From Streptomyces camponoticapitis (GTDB lineage Bacteria; Actinomycetota; Actinomycetes; Streptomycetales; Streptomycetaceae), in NCBI RefSeq assembly GCF_014646115.1, contig NZ_BMMV01000028.1, forward strand, positions 41,742 through 105,741: a stretch of DNA of 64,000 nt, given 5' to 3'. The notes beneath the pieces are model-generated. The model was not told where the DNA came from and made no database searches. It was given only the letters and a program-made list of their open reading frames with translations. The position numbers and the translations under genes are program-made. This document shows positions 16,439 through 25,228 of the stretch, one piece after another (position 1 is the stretch's first letter; the number at the start of each line of letters is the position of its first letter).

Positions 16439-17308
16439 TCACACCTCGGCCGCGGGCACGGTGATCACCGGGCACTCCGCCCGGTGGAGGAGACCGTGGG
16501 CCACTGATCCCAGTCGCATGCCGCTGTACCCGCCGCGTCCGCGCCGCCCCACGACCACCGCGGAAGCGGAGGCGGATGCTCGGGCGAGTTCTTCGACGGG
16601 GTGCCCGCGCCGTACCTCCTGGCTGATCTTCACGTCCGGATGGGCGCTCGCGGGGCCCGCGACCGCCTCGGCGAGCAGTCTGCGGCGTTTCTCGACACCG
16701 GCTTCATCGTCCCCGAACGCCACGGCGGGGCGCCGCCACGCCCACACGGCGTGAACGCCGACGCCACGGAGATCCGCCTCCTCGACAGCGACCGCCACGG
16801 CGGCCCGTGAAGAGGCACTGCCTTCCACCCCGACGACGAGCCCGGAGGAATCGTGCCCGCTCTGCTCTGTCGCTCTCACGACGGCGACGGGACAGTCGGC
16901 GTGCGCGCTGACGGGGACGGCCACGGAACTCGCGCTCAGTATTTCCGCCGGACGGCTGAGACGCCGGGAGCCCAGGACGACCATGCGAGTGTTCGACGTC
17001 GCCCGCTGGTTGAGCACCGCTGCGGGAAAACCGTCCAGGAGTTCCGTCTCGACGTGCGCTTCCGGGGCGAGACCGGTAACCGATTCCGCGGCGGCGGTCA
17101 GTGCTCGTTCCCCCTGCGCCCGCAGCGCCATGTACTGGGGTGTTGTGTCGACGTGCTGGGTGTCGAGCATCGGCGGCACGGCCACCACAAGGCGCAGAGG
17201 GCTGTTTCTGAGACCAGCCTCGGCCACCGCCCACGCGATGACCAGTGCCGGGAAGCCTCGTGGGTCGACGCCCACGAGTATTTCGTCGCCTGTCGCGCGA
17301 TCCGTCAT
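16439..17308 (-). CDS. Universal stress protein, tandem Usp domains
   Basis: A 289-residue protein with two Usp folds. Domain 1 opens with EILVGVDPRGFPALVIAWAV and has a degenerate nucleotide loop (GSRRLSRPAEILSASS, lacking the second conserved Gly). Domain 2 has a canonical ATP-binding loop GRRGRGGYSGMRLGS followed by AECPVITVP. Such proteins bind ATP and support survival in hypoxia and stress. ATG 17308 has CGAGGAGGAACG upstream. It is divergent from the next Usp gene, and a GGACC-N4-GGTCC dyad lies between them. Confidence 0.9.
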   Translation of the reverse strand: MTDRATGDEILVGVDPRGFPALVIAWAVAEAGLRNSPLRLVVAVPPMLDTQHVDTTPQYMALRAQGERALTAAAESVTGLAPEAHVETELLDGFPAAVLNQRATSNTRMVVLGSRRLSRPAEILSASSVAVPVSAHADCPVAVVRATEQSGHDSSGLVVGVEGSASSRAAVAVAVEEADLRGVGVHAVWAWRRPAVAFGDDEAGVEKRRRLLAEAVAGPASAHPDVKISQEVRRGHPVEELARASASASAVVVGRRGRGGYSGMRLGSVAHGLLHRAECPVITVPAAEV

Positions 17309-17431
17309 CGTTCCTCCTCGGCTCCGGCGGCCCCGGGCGCGTTTCTGAGCCGGCCAACGGGACCGACATGGCACAGCTCCACGGTGTCATCGCCGGACGA
17401 CGCGGCAACAGGGCCGCACAGGCCCCCGACA

Positions 17432-17445
17432 GGACCGAAGGGTCC
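17432..17445. promoter_or_regulatory. Candidate DevR/OsdR-type box
   Basis: GGACCGAAGGGTCC is a perfect dyad (GGACC-N4-GGTCC) midway between two divergent Usp genes. It has the same geometry as the mycobacterial DosR box (GGGAC-N4-GTCCC). A weaker neighbour, GGGCC-N5-GGCCC, starts near 17411. Confidence 0.5.
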
Positions 17446-17585
17446 CGGAAGCCCGGTCCACGGCGGCCATGACTGCACCACTCGGCCCTACTCCCACCCG
17501 TGGTCACCCCACGACGCTGGAGAAGGTACGCGGAGTCAGCCGGTCGGCTGCCCCTGCGGGTGAATCCGATCCAGGGAGGTCCACC

Positions 17586-18509
17586 ATGACCGCCAACGTG
17601 ACCGTGGGTATCGACGGCTCCTCCGAGAGCCTCGCCGCAGTGGAATGGGCCGCCCACGAGGCAGAGGTGCGTCAGTCGACGCTGCGCATCCTCCATGTGG
17701 AGGAGTGGCCTCCGCTGCCGATCGTTCCGCCTCCCTCGGTCATACCTTTCCCGACCTCACCGTCGCAGTGGTCCGAAGAACTCCTGCGGGACACGGCTGA
17801 AGCGACCCGGCTTCGTCATCCCCAGCTGACTGTCACCACCGCCGCGCCCGCCGGGCGCCCGGAACGGATTCTCCTCGCCGAGGCCAACGAACCGGACCGA
17901 GCCGAACTGCTCGTCCTCGGGTCCCGCGGGCTCAACGGCGCGCTCGGTTTCATCGTCGGATCGATCAGCCTGGCCGTCGTGGGGGCGGCGGAGCGTCCCG
18001 TGGTTCTGGTACGCGCCGACCGGCACCACAGCGGTGAGAGCGCCCGTGCGCCGTCCGAGCGTGTGCCGTCCGGGGGCGGCGCACTGGTGCTCGGCCTCGA
18101 TCTCCAGGAACCGGCCGAGTCGCAGAACGTTCTGCTCGATTTCGGATTCGCCGAAGCGGCCCGCCGCGGGTGCACGCTGCGCGTGGTCCACGCCTGGTCG
18201 CTGCCTGCCCAGTACGGGTACGCGGAGATCGCCCACCCAGGGGTGGGAATGGAGATCGCCGAGCACATCACCAAGACCCTCGACGAAATACTCGCGCCGT
18301 GGCGACAGCGCTTCCCCGCGGTGTCGGTCTCCGCGAAGGCTCTGGTCGGCGTGCCCGGCGCACAGCTCGTGTACGAGTCCGCCGACGCCGACCTTCTGGT
18401 GGTCGGCCGACGGAGGCCGAGGGTTCCCCTCGGGCCACGACTGGGGCATGTGGCGCAGTCGGTGATCCATCACGCGACCGTGCCGGTCGTCGTGGTTCCC
18501 CATGAGTGA
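17586..18509 (+). CDS. Universal stress protein, tandem Usp domains
   Basis: A 307-residue two-domain Usp. Domain 1 (VTVGIDGSSESLAAVEWAAH) carries a canonical loop GSRGLNGALGFIVGSIS followed by ERPVVLVRAD. Domain 2 (LVLGLDLQEPAESQNVLLDF) ends with the modified loop GRRRPRVPLGPRLGHVAQS and VPVVVVPHE. ATG 17586 has AGGGAGG at good spacing; the longer upstream reading frame is ignored. It converges on the next Usp gene with 27 bases between them. Confidence 0.9.
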   Translation: MTANVTVGIDGSSESLAAVEWAAHEAEVRQSTLRILHVEEWPPLPIVPPPSVIPFPTSPSQWSEELLRDTAEATRLRHPQLTVTTAAPAGRPERILLAEANEPDRAELLVLGSRGLNGALGFIVGSISLAVVGAAERPVVLVRADRHHSGESARAPSERVPSGGGALVLGLDLQEPAESQNVLLDFGFAEAARRGCTLRVVHAWSLPAQYGYAEIAHPGVGMEIAEHITKTLDEILAPWRQRFPAVSVSAKALVGVPGAQLVYESADADLLVVGRRRPRVPLGPRLGHVAQSVIHHATVPVVVVPHE

Positions 18510-18536
18510 CTCGCGCACGGGTGGCTCGGGCGGTGG

Positions 18537-19439
18537 CTACCGGCGTGGTACGACAGCCACCGGAACCGGACAGTGGCGCAGGAGCGCGTGGGTCATGTGC
18601 CCGACACGGGAGAAGCCCCGCCGGTGTTGGTGCGCTTCCAGGCTGAGCACCACGAGTGCGGCCCCGGCACCGGCGTCCGCCAGGTCCCGGGCGGGTTTTC
18701 CGACCGCGGAGTGTTCTCGGACCGGGACCTCCGGGTAGCGCTCGGACCACGGTGTCAGGGTGGCCTGAAGTGCCTCTTCGTCCCGCGCGGGCTCCTCTTC
18801 CCGCCAGACCTGATCGGCCTCGGTGCCGTGTGCGAAGTGCGCCGGGTGGTTCCAGCCGTGAATCATGTCCAGCGGTGCCCTGCGGAGCGACGCCTCTTCG
18901 AAGGCGAACCGGAGCGCCTCCTTGCTCGGCCGGCCGAGGTCGACCGCGACCACCACCGGGCCGGGGGCCACCTCGGCCGGTGCGTGCTCACCGCGCCCTT
19001 CGCCGTCCCGCTCCGCCGTCCGCCGGCCGGAACCGACAAGGACGACGGGCCGCTCGGTGAGCGACACCGTGGCGGATGCCACCGACCCCCCGAGGAATCC
19101 GGTCCGTGTGGCGAGCCCTCCGGAGCCGATGGCCAGCAGCTGGCTCTCCCCGGCGGCCCGGCACAGTGTCTCGGTGGGAGGCCCCGTAAGCCGTTCCGCC
19201 GTGATGTGCAGGTCCGGGTAGCGGTGGCGAAGTTCGGCGGCCGTCTCCACCGGCACCCGGCGGGACCACTGCTCCGCCAACTCGTTCGAGGTCAGCGAGG
19301 CACGGGAGTACGGCTGCCACTCCCACGCGCAAACGAGCCGCAGGAGCGCTTTCCTGAGAGACGCCTCGTGCGCACCCCAGTAGGCGGCATCAATGCTCCC
19401 CGGCGTGTTGTTCAGGCCGACAGTCACATGACGTGGCAT
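18537..19439 (-). CDS. Universal stress protein, tandem Usp domains
   Basis: A 300-residue protein. Domain 1 (HVTVGLNNTPGSIDAAYWGA) retains GSGGLATRTGFLGGS and ERPVVLVGS. Domain 2 (PVVVAVDLGRPSKEALRFAF) has lost most of the glycine loop (LSLEAHQHRRGFSRVGHMT) but keeps VPVAVVPRR, so only domain 1 is expected to bind nucleotide. ATG 19439 has GGAGG upstream; the long reading frame upstream of it is antisense noise. Confidence 0.88.
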   Translation of the reverse strand: MPRHVTVGLNNTPGSIDAAYWGAHEASLRKALLRLVCAWEWQPYSRASLTSNELAEQWSRRVPVETAAELRHRYPDLHITAERLTGPPTETLCRAAGESQLLAIGSGGLATRTGFLGGSVASATVSLTERPVVLVGSGRRTAERDGEGRGEHAPAEVAPGPVVVAVDLGRPSKEALRFAFEEASLRRAPLDMIHGWNHPAHFAHGTEADQVWREEEPARDEEALQATLTPWSERYPEVPVREHSAVGKPARDLADAGAGAALVVLSLEAHQHRRGFSRVGHMTHALLRHCPVPVAVVPRR

Positions 19440-19470
19440 ACAGCACCTCCGGCAGCGGCGATCTCTCGTT

Positions 19471-19498
19471 CCTGGCCGGTCGGGCATGACCGGCCGGG
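19471..19498 (-). terminator. Hairpin between Usp genes
   Basis: An 8-bp perfect stem GGCCGGTC / GACCGGCC has loop GGGCAT, flanked by further C/G pairs with one mismatch. It lies just after the end of the next upstream minus-strand gene. Terminator function is inferred from position. Confidence 0.5.
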
Positions 19499-19510
19499 AA
19501 CGGCGAAGCC

Positions 19511-20391
19511 TCAGTGCCCTTCCGGAACGATCGCGACGGGGCACGGCGCGTAATGCAGCATCGCGTGGTTCACCCGCCCCAGCTGCAGCCCGACGGCGCC
19601 AGGGCGCCGGCGAGCACCGACGACGAGAAGATCCCCGGGGGCGGTGTGTTCGAGCAGCGTCTGATGCGCGGTGCCCTGTACGACCTCCCGGCGGACGGTC
19701 ACCTCCGTCAAATCCTCGCCCACACCGGCCAGCACTGCGTCCACGCATTCGTCAGCCCCCTGCCGGTACGCCCTCATCGGGTCGTTGTCGGCCAGGGGAT
19801 AGGGTACGGCCTCGTGAACCGGGCTGCGCCAGGCGCGTACGGCGACGAGTTCGCACCCCCTCGACCGGGCTTCGCGGAACGCGAAGCGCGCCGCCGCGCC
19901 GCTCGCGGCGGCGTCTCCGACACCGAGAACGACCCTCCCGAGGCCGGTCCGGTCGACGGGTTCCTGGCCTCGGACCACGCGGGGCAGCGGGCCCGGGCGG
20001 CGACGGACAGGCTCACGGATCCCAGGAGCATTGCGGTGACCGGGCCGCGTCCCCGGGAGCCCACGACGAGCAGCGCGGCGTCGTCCCCCTCTCTCAGGAG
20101 CGCTGTCACCGGCTCCTCGGGCTGGACGTCGGTAGTCACCTTCACCTGGGCGGCCAGGGTGTTCGCACGTTCCTCGGACGTCGCGACCAGATTCTCGGCG
20201 AGTACCTGCTCGGACGGGCGGTCCGCGGCGAGCCTGGGCCGTATCTCTTCGTAGTGTTCCCAGAGCGACGCGTGAACGATTCTCAACGGCAGACCGCGGC
20301 GATCCGCTTCGGCCACCGCCCAGTCCAGTGCCTGGAGGCTGCCTTCCGATCCGTCGACTCCTACGACCAGCGGAAGCTCCATCACTCCCAC
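19511..20391 (-). pseudogene. Universal stress protein broken by a single-base frameshift
   Basis: Two overlapping frames encode one tandem Usp protein of about 290 residues. The first (MELPLVVGVDGSEGSLQALD onward) contains the full domain 1 with GSRGRGPVTAMLLGS and ends at ARARCP. The second continues with VVRGQEPVDRTGLGRVVLGV and a complete domain 2 ending GARRRPGAVGLQLG...CPVAIVPEGH. Adding one base near 19980 restores CPVVVRGQE. A GTG at 20391 and an ATG at 20382 both follow GGAGGAGG. No other lesion is visible, so an assembly error or a very recent mutation are both possible. Confidence 0.85.
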
Positions 20392-20466
20392 AACCTCCTC
20401 CAGTGATTCGGTGACGCCCGTCTCCGACCATGTGCGTGTCGGTCGGCCGCCGGGAAGATCCCTTGT

Positions 20467-21450
20467 TCAGTCTGCGAACGTCAGCACCTCACGTACCGGC
20501 CGACGTTGTGTCCTCGGTCCATGGGGGCCGTATCCCAGCCGCAGGATCATCTGGACATGCCCTGACCCCGACACCGGATCGCGCAGCAGCCACCGCAGGT
20601 CGGACCATTCGAGCGCCTGGGTGGCGAACGAACTCGTCAGTCCGTGCCGTGTGGCGACGAGGAGCAGCCGTTCCAGTGCCTGTCCCGCCCGCAGCCAGTC
20701 GGCCGGTCTGTCCGCCGCCGTGCTGAGCAGCGCCAGCTGTGGCCGGCCCTCGAAGTCGGCCGTGGACCGGCCCCTCACCACATCGAGCCCGGCGAAGTCG
20801 CGGGCGGGGGCGGTTCCACCGCGCTTGCGCGGCCCGAAGGCGTAGTCCGGCACCCCGTCTGTCGTCACGTCGGTCCTGGAGTTCCTGGTCCACCGTGCGC
20901 GCTCGGCGTCCCGGTCGGGGTCCATGAGGTTGTAGCCCTCGCCGTCTCTGATCAGATCCAGCACCGCCTGAAGGTGCGGGGACGAGAGGTAGGCCAGTTC
21001 GGCGCCTTCGAGGCGGGCGGCCTCAACGAGCGCGTTCCGGAGGCCGGTGGGTATCTCCCGCTCGGAGAACGGGAACCGGCTCGTATTCCGTTCGCGAATG
21101 GCCGGATACAGGTCGGCGAGAGCGCCCGGCGTCGTGGCGGAGCCGATGCGTACGGTCGCCAGAAGGCTCGGAGCGGCCGGATCAGGAAGAAGCGTCGTCC
21201 CGGAACTCCGGCCGAGATGGGCGAGCGGAACCCGCAGGTTGAGGAGCGCGGCTCCGCAACCGATGTGCAGACCTCGTCCGGCTGGGTCCTCGTGCGGCAG
21301 TGCACGCGACGGATCCGCAGACATCGTGAGGGTGCCGGTGCCCGGGGCGTACCGGAACAGCCATGGCTGCGCGTTGTGCATCGACGGTGCGGCGATGGCG
21401 TCGGACACGAGCCCCGTCACCGTCCGCTCGTCGATCGTCTGTACGGACAC
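20467..21450 (-). CDS. Acg-family FMN-binding nitroreductase-like protein
   Basis: A 327-residue protein matching the Acg group (Rv2032, Rv3127 and Rv3131 of M. tuberculosis), duplicated nitroreductase folds strongly induced by the DosR regulator. Landmarks are AIAAPSMHNAQPWLFRY near the N-terminus, the middle segment YPAIRERNTSRFPFSEREIP, and the C-terminal GHGLTSSFATQALEWSDLR and VQMILRLGYGP. In mycobacteria these proteins are thought to bind or sequester FMN. GTG 21450 has AGGAGG four bases upstream. Divergent from the CBS-BON gene. Confidence 0.85.
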   Translation of the reverse strand: MSVQTIDERTVTGLVSDAIAAPSMHNAQPWLFRYAPGTGTLTMSADPSRALPHEDPAGRGLHIGCGAALLNLRVPLAHLGRSSGTTLLPDPAAPSLLATVRIGSATTPGALADLYPAIRERNTSRFPFSEREIPTGLRNALVEAARLEGAELAYLSSPHLQAVLDLIRDGEGYNLMDPDRDAERARWTRNSRTDVTTDGVPDYAFGPRKRGGTAPARDFAGLDVVRGRSTADFEGRPQLALLSTAADRPADWLRAGQALERLLLVATRHGLTSSFATQALEWSDLRWLLRDPVSGSGHVQMILRLGYGPHGPRTQRRPVREVLTFAD

Positions 21451-21508
21451 GGTGCCTCCTGGGCCTCGTCGTCCTTCCAGCGTGGCGGCGCGACGGAGTT
21501 CCGGGCAG

Positions 21509-21545
21509 GGGCCGACCGTCCCCCACCTTGAGCCCTGTCGGCCCC
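21509..21545. promoter_or_regulatory. Candidate DevR/OsdR-type boxes between acg-like and CBS genes
   Basis: GGGCCGACCGTCCC (21509-21522; one mismatch from a perfect dyad) is followed on the opposite strand by GGGGCCGACAGG (21545-21534). The latter 12-mer also occurs at 28502 and 40331. The pair lies between two divergent genes whose mycobacterial counterparts belong to the DosR regulon. Confidence 0.45.
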
Positions 21546-21677
21546 GTATGGGCACCTGTCCCAGGGCCTGTCGCCGCCCGATAGGGCTGAGTGGCACCTG
21601 GGGTGCCGTGCCGACGGGAGTCACGCTTGAGGTGTGACCGTAGCTGGGCGTCCACCGCCCTGGAAGGAGTGCAGGAC

Positions 21678-22367
21678 ATGGACCACCGCAGCATCGGTGA
21701 ACTCATGAGCCGCAACGTCGTGAGCGTGCGCCTCGACACCCCGTTCAAGGAGATCGCCAGAGCCCTGTCGGATGACGGCATCAGCGCCGTGCCCGTGCTG
21801 GACGACGAGGGCTGTCCGGTCGGCGTCGTCTCCGAGGCCGACCTGCTGCACAAGGCGGCAAACAGGTCCGACATGTCGGGTAGGACACCACTGCCCCACC
21901 TTGAGGCATGGGAACGCGCCAGGGCGGAGGGCGTGGTCGCCGCGGAGATCATGTCCGCCCCGGCGATATGCGCGCGCCCTCAGTGGACGGTCGTGGAGGC
22001 CGCGCGTCTCATGGCTGATCGACACGTCAAACGGCTGCCCGTGGTGGACGAGACGGACAGGCTGCTGGGTATCGTCAGCCGGTCCGACCTGTTGCGCGTG
22101 TTTCTCCGGCGGGATAGCGCCATCCACGAGGAGATCTCGCGGGACATCCTGACGCGGACGCTGCGGCTGGCACCGTCGGCCGTCATGGCCGACGTCGAAG
22201 AGGGGCAGGTCGCGCTCCACGGCGCCGTGGACGACGAACACACCGTCGCGGTTCTCCTGCGGCTGTGTGGCAGCGTGGACGGTGTCGTGGCCGTCTCCGA
22301 AGACCTCAAACATCCGCCGGAAGAAACCGGCCGCACCGAATCCGCCGGAAGGCGGGGGACATCATGA
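21678..22367 (+). CDS. CBS-domain pair protein with BON domain
   Basis: A 229-residue protein. Two CBS motifs are present: IGELMSRNVVSVRLDTPFKE...ISAVPVLDDEGCPVGVVSEAD and IMSAPAICARPQWTVVEAAR...KRLPVVDETDRLLGIVSRSD. A short BON-like domain (ADVEEGQVALHGAVDDEHTV) follows. The CBS pair resembles mycobacterial Hrp1 of the DosR regulon and probably binds an adenine nucleotide. ATG 21678 has GGAAGGAG upstream. The stop overlaps the next Usp start (ATGA), so the two are co-translated. Confidence 0.9.
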   Translation: MDHRSIGELMSRNVVSVRLDTPFKEIARALSDDGISAVPVLDDEGCPVGVVSEADLLHKAANRSDMSGRTPLPHLEAWERARAEGVVAAEIMSAPAICARPQWTVVEAARLMADRHVKRLPVVDETDRLLGIVSRSDLLRVFLRRDSAIHEEISRDILTRTLRLAPSAVMADVEEGQVALHGAVDDEHTVAVLLRLCGSVDGVVAVSEDLKHPPEETGRTESAGRRGTS

Positions 22368-23236
22368 ACCGTGTGGTCACCGTCGGCCTGGACGGCACGC
22401 CCGAGTCCCTCAGCGCCGCCCGCTGGGCCGCGCGGGAGGCGCAACAGCGCAACGCGACCTTGCGGATGACGCACGCGTGGGTGCTGCTCTCCGACGCGCG
22501 GGACCATCCGCCCACCGAGGAGAACGACCCGAACTACTGGCCCAAGTGGATCACGGACCAGGCAATGCAAAGCATTGAGCCGATCTACCCCGACCTGCCC
22601 GTGGTCGAGGACCTGGTGGCCGAGGATCCGGTGGACGCGCTGCTGGCGGCCGCGAAGGAGTCGGAGCTGCTGGTGCTCGGCTCTCGGGACATGTCCCCCA
22701 TGGCGAGCTACTTCCTCGGAGACGTGGGTCTGCACGTCATGGTGCGGTCGCGGACTCCAACCGTGTTGGTGCGGGCGCGTGAGGACTCCGAGCCGCCCGC
22801 CGACGAAGGCGACGTGGTGGTGGCTCTGAGCCTTGACGGCCCGTGCGACGCACTACTGGAGTTCGCCTTCACCAGCTCGGCCCGGCGGAATGTCAACTTG
22901 CGCGCGGTGCACGGCAGGAACCTGCCGGCCGCCGCGTACACGCGTGGCGGCATCGTCGCGGATCCGTACCTTCGCAGCGAAGTCATCGGCCACGCTCAAC
23001 GGGAACTGGCCGACATGCTCTGCCCCTGGCGGGAGAAGTTCGGGGACGTGAGGGTGGTCGACAGCGTGTGGGCTGAGAGCCCGGCGAAAGCGGTGATACG
23101 GGGCGCAGTGGGCGCCGGGCTGCTCGTCGTCGGCCGTCGCCAGAAGGGGCCGAGGGCATCACCCCCGGTGGGCAACGTCCTGGCGGCAGCCGTACACCAC
23201 GCACCTTGTCCACTCGCGGTCGTCCCGCTTGTTTGA
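22364..23236 (+). CDS. Universal stress protein, tandem Usp domains
   Basis: A 290-residue protein. Domain 1 (VVTVGLDGTPESLSAARWAA) has GSRDMSPMASYFLGD and TPTVLVRAR. Domain 2 (DVVVALSLDGPCDALLEFAF) has GRRQKGPRASPPVGN and CPLAVVPLV. Both loops keep GxxxxG spacing but end in Gly-Asp or Gly-Asn rather than Gly-Ser. The ATG overlaps the CBS gene stop, indicating a stress operon that may continue into the dehydrogenase 74 bases downstream. Confidence 0.9.
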   Translation: MNRVVTVGLDGTPESLSAARWAAREAQQRNATLRMTHAWVLLSDARDHPPTEENDPNYWPKWITDQAMQSIEPIYPDLPVVEDLVAEDPVDALLAAAKESELLVLGSRDMSPMASYFLGDVGLHVMVRSRTPTVLVRAREDSEPPADEGDVVVALSLDGPCDALLEFAFTSSARRNVNLRAVHGRNLPAAAYTRGGIVADPYLRSEVIGHAQRELADMLCPWREKFGDVRVVDSVWAESPAKAVIRGAVGAGLLVVGRRQKGPRASPPVGNVLAAAVHHAPCPLAVVPLV

Positions 23237-23310
23237 CAACACATTTCGCAGGACCGGCACAGGGGGTTCGGCAAGCCCCGAGTGCCAGACTTCCAAGGAA
23301 GGGACACGTC

Positions 23311-24357
23311 ATGAGGGCACTGGTGCTTCACGGGCCCGGAGAGTCGTCGTGGGACGAGGTCCCCGACCCCGCGCTCAAGGACGGGGGGGACGTGGTGGTC
23401 CGCGTCGACGCCGTCACGATCTGCGGCACAGACCTGCACATTCTCAAGGGGGACGTGCCGGAAGTCGATCCGGGCACGGTCCTCGGTCACGAGGCCGTCG
23501 GCGAGGTGGTCGAGGCCGGTGACGACGTGCGCAGCGTGCGCCCGGGGGACCGGGTCCTGGTCTCCTGCATCACGGCCTGCGGGCGCTGTCGTTTCTGCCG
23601 CGAGGCCCGCTACGGCCAGTGCCTGGGCGGCGGTGGCTGGGTACTCGGGCACCTGATCGACGGAACGCAGGCGGAGTACGTACGCGTGCCCCATGCGGAC
23701 ATGTCCGTCCACCCCCTGTCCAGCGGCGTGAGCAACCAGGATGCCGTGCTGCTCGCTGACATCTTCCCCACCGCGTACGAAGTGGGCGTCCTCAACGGCC
23801 GGGTCCGCCCCGGCGACACGGTCGTGGTGGTCGGAGCGGGTCCGATCGGACTGGCCGCGATCACGACGGCACGGCTGTTCAGTCCCGGCCGGGTCATCGC
23901 GGTCGACCTTTCCCCGGCGCGGCTGGAGGCCGCGCGGCAGTTCGGTGCCGACGCGGTGGCGAACGGGTCGGAGGACCCCGCCCGCCTGGTGAGAGACCTC
24001 ACCGACGGAACCGGCGCGGATGTGGCGATCGAAGCGGTCGGAGTGCCGGAGAGCTTCGAGCTGTGCACTCGTACGGTGCGCGCCGGCGGGCACGTCGCGA
24101 ACATCGGCGTCCACGGCAAACCGGCAGTGCTGCACCTGGAGGACCTGTGGATCAAGGACGTGACGATCACCACCGGCTTGGTGGACACCTCCTCGACCCC
24201 GATGCTGCTGGGAATGCTGGCCGCCGGACGGCTTCCCACCAGCTCCCTGGTCACACACACCTTCGGCCTCGACCAGATGGAGGAGGCGTACGGGGTCTTC
24301 TCGGCCGCGGCCGACAGCGGCGCGCTGAAGGTCGTCCTGGAGAGGGCGGGAGCATGA
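23311..24357 (+). CDS. Zinc-dependent alcohol dehydrogenase (MDR family)
   Basis: A 348-residue enzyme that oxidises alcohols or reduces aldehydes with NAD(H). Catalytic zinc ligands are in TICGTDLHILKGD and GHEAVGEV. The four structural-zinc cysteines are in CITACGRCRFCREARYGQC. The Rossmann loop is VVVVGAGPIGLAAITTARLF with an acidic VIAVD strand end, suggesting NAD preference. ATG 23311 has AAGGAAGGG upstream. Its position in the stress island fits fermentative redox balancing at low oxygen. Confidence 0.9.
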   Translation: MRALVLHGPGESSWDEVPDPALKDGGDVVVRVDAVTICGTDLHILKGDVPEVDPGTVLGHEAVGEVVEAGDDVRSVRPGDRVLVSCITACGRCRFCREARYGQCLGGGGWVLGHLIDGTQAEYVRVPHADMSVHPLSSGVSNQDAVLLADIFPTAYEVGVLNGRVRPGDTVVVVGAGPIGLAAITTARLFSPGRVIAVDLSPARLEAARQFGADAVANGSEDPARLVRDLTDGTGADVAIEAVGVPESFELCTRTVRAGGHVANIGVHGKPAVLHLEDLWIKDVTITTGLVDTSSTPMLLGMLAAGRLPTSSLVTHTFGLDQMEEAYGVFSAAADSGALKVVLERAGA

Positions 24358-24370
24358 GGCGGCAACCGCG

Positions 24371-25093
24371 ATGACCGACAGTGACCCTGACCGGGGTTTC
24401 CGGCCCGACGCCCCTGTCGCGCATTTGTCCGATCTAGGACGCCGGGTAGCGGCTAGGCGCCAGGAACTGGGGCTGACGTGTGAAGACGTGGCGGTGCGAT
24501 CGGGCTCGGCCCCCGGATACATCCAGTACCTGGAGGAGCGGGCGGCGGCGCCCGGGACCGGATTCCTGCTGCGCCTTGCCGACGCACTGGAGACCACGGT
24601 CACGGAGCTGGTCGGCGGGACGGCCGATCTGCCGCCCGGCCTCGGGGAAGCGGGCCGTGATCCGGAGCTGACCGCCCTGAGCGCCGAGGAGTGCCGACTG
24701 CTCCTGGCCGGCCACGGGGTGGGAAGGGTGGCGGTGACCCTGCACGGTGCGCCGGCCGTCTTCCCCGTGAACTACACGGTCGACGGAGATCTGGTGGCCT
24801 TCAGAACATCGCCGGAGGCGGCGCCCTCGGCTGCCCAGGGTCATGAAGTCGCGTTCGAGGTGGACCACATCGACGAAGCGTTCAGTGAGGGCTGGAGCGT
24901 CCTCGTCGTCGGTGACGCCCGGGCGGCCACCGATCCGGGGCAGGTCCTGCGCCTGGAAGAACTGGCTCACACCACCCCCTGGGCCGGCGGCGACCGCGGG
25001 CTGTGGATCGTCGTCACCCCGGCCGAAGTCACCGGCCGTCGGATCCACCTGCGCCGGAATCGGCGGCCGTCCTCTCCACCCCCGGCCGCCTGA
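24371..25093 (+). CDS. XRE HTH domain fused to a PNPOx-like flavin domain
   Basis: A 240-residue fusion. Residues about 20-80 are a Cro/C1-type HTH (GRRVAARRQELGLTCEDVAV, SGSAPGYIQYLEERAAAP). The remainder is a pyridoxamine 5'-phosphate-oxidase-like split barrel (LSAEECRLLLAGHGVGRVAV, AVFPVNYTVDGDLVAFRTSP, HEVAFEVDHIDEAFSEGWSV). These barrels bind FMN, F420 or heme, so a DNA-binding redox or ligand sensor is plausible but unproven. It lies 13 bases after the dehydrogenase, probably the same operon. A second copy of this architecture is at 40486. Confidence 0.8.
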   Translation: MTDSDPDRGFRPDAPVAHLSDLGRRVAARRQELGLTCEDVAVRSGSAPGYIQYLEERAAAPGTGFLLRLADALETTVTELVGGTADLPPGLGEAGRDPELTALSAEECRLLLAGHGVGRVAVTLHGAPAVFPVNYTVDGDLVAFRTSPEAAPSAAQGHEVAFEVDHIDEAFSEGWSVLVVGDARAATDPGQVLRLEELAHTTPWAGGDRGLWIVVTPAEVTGRRIHLRRNRRPSSPPPAA

Positions 25094-25228
25094 CACCGTT
25101 CGTCTCCCGCGGCGGCGCTCCGCGCCCACGGGACGGCGCTTCGGGATGCGGTGACGAAAGCAGTCGCTACCGTGAGAAACGCGGGCCGAAGAAGGGCCCG
25201 ACGGCAGCACTGCCCCGACGGAGGACTC

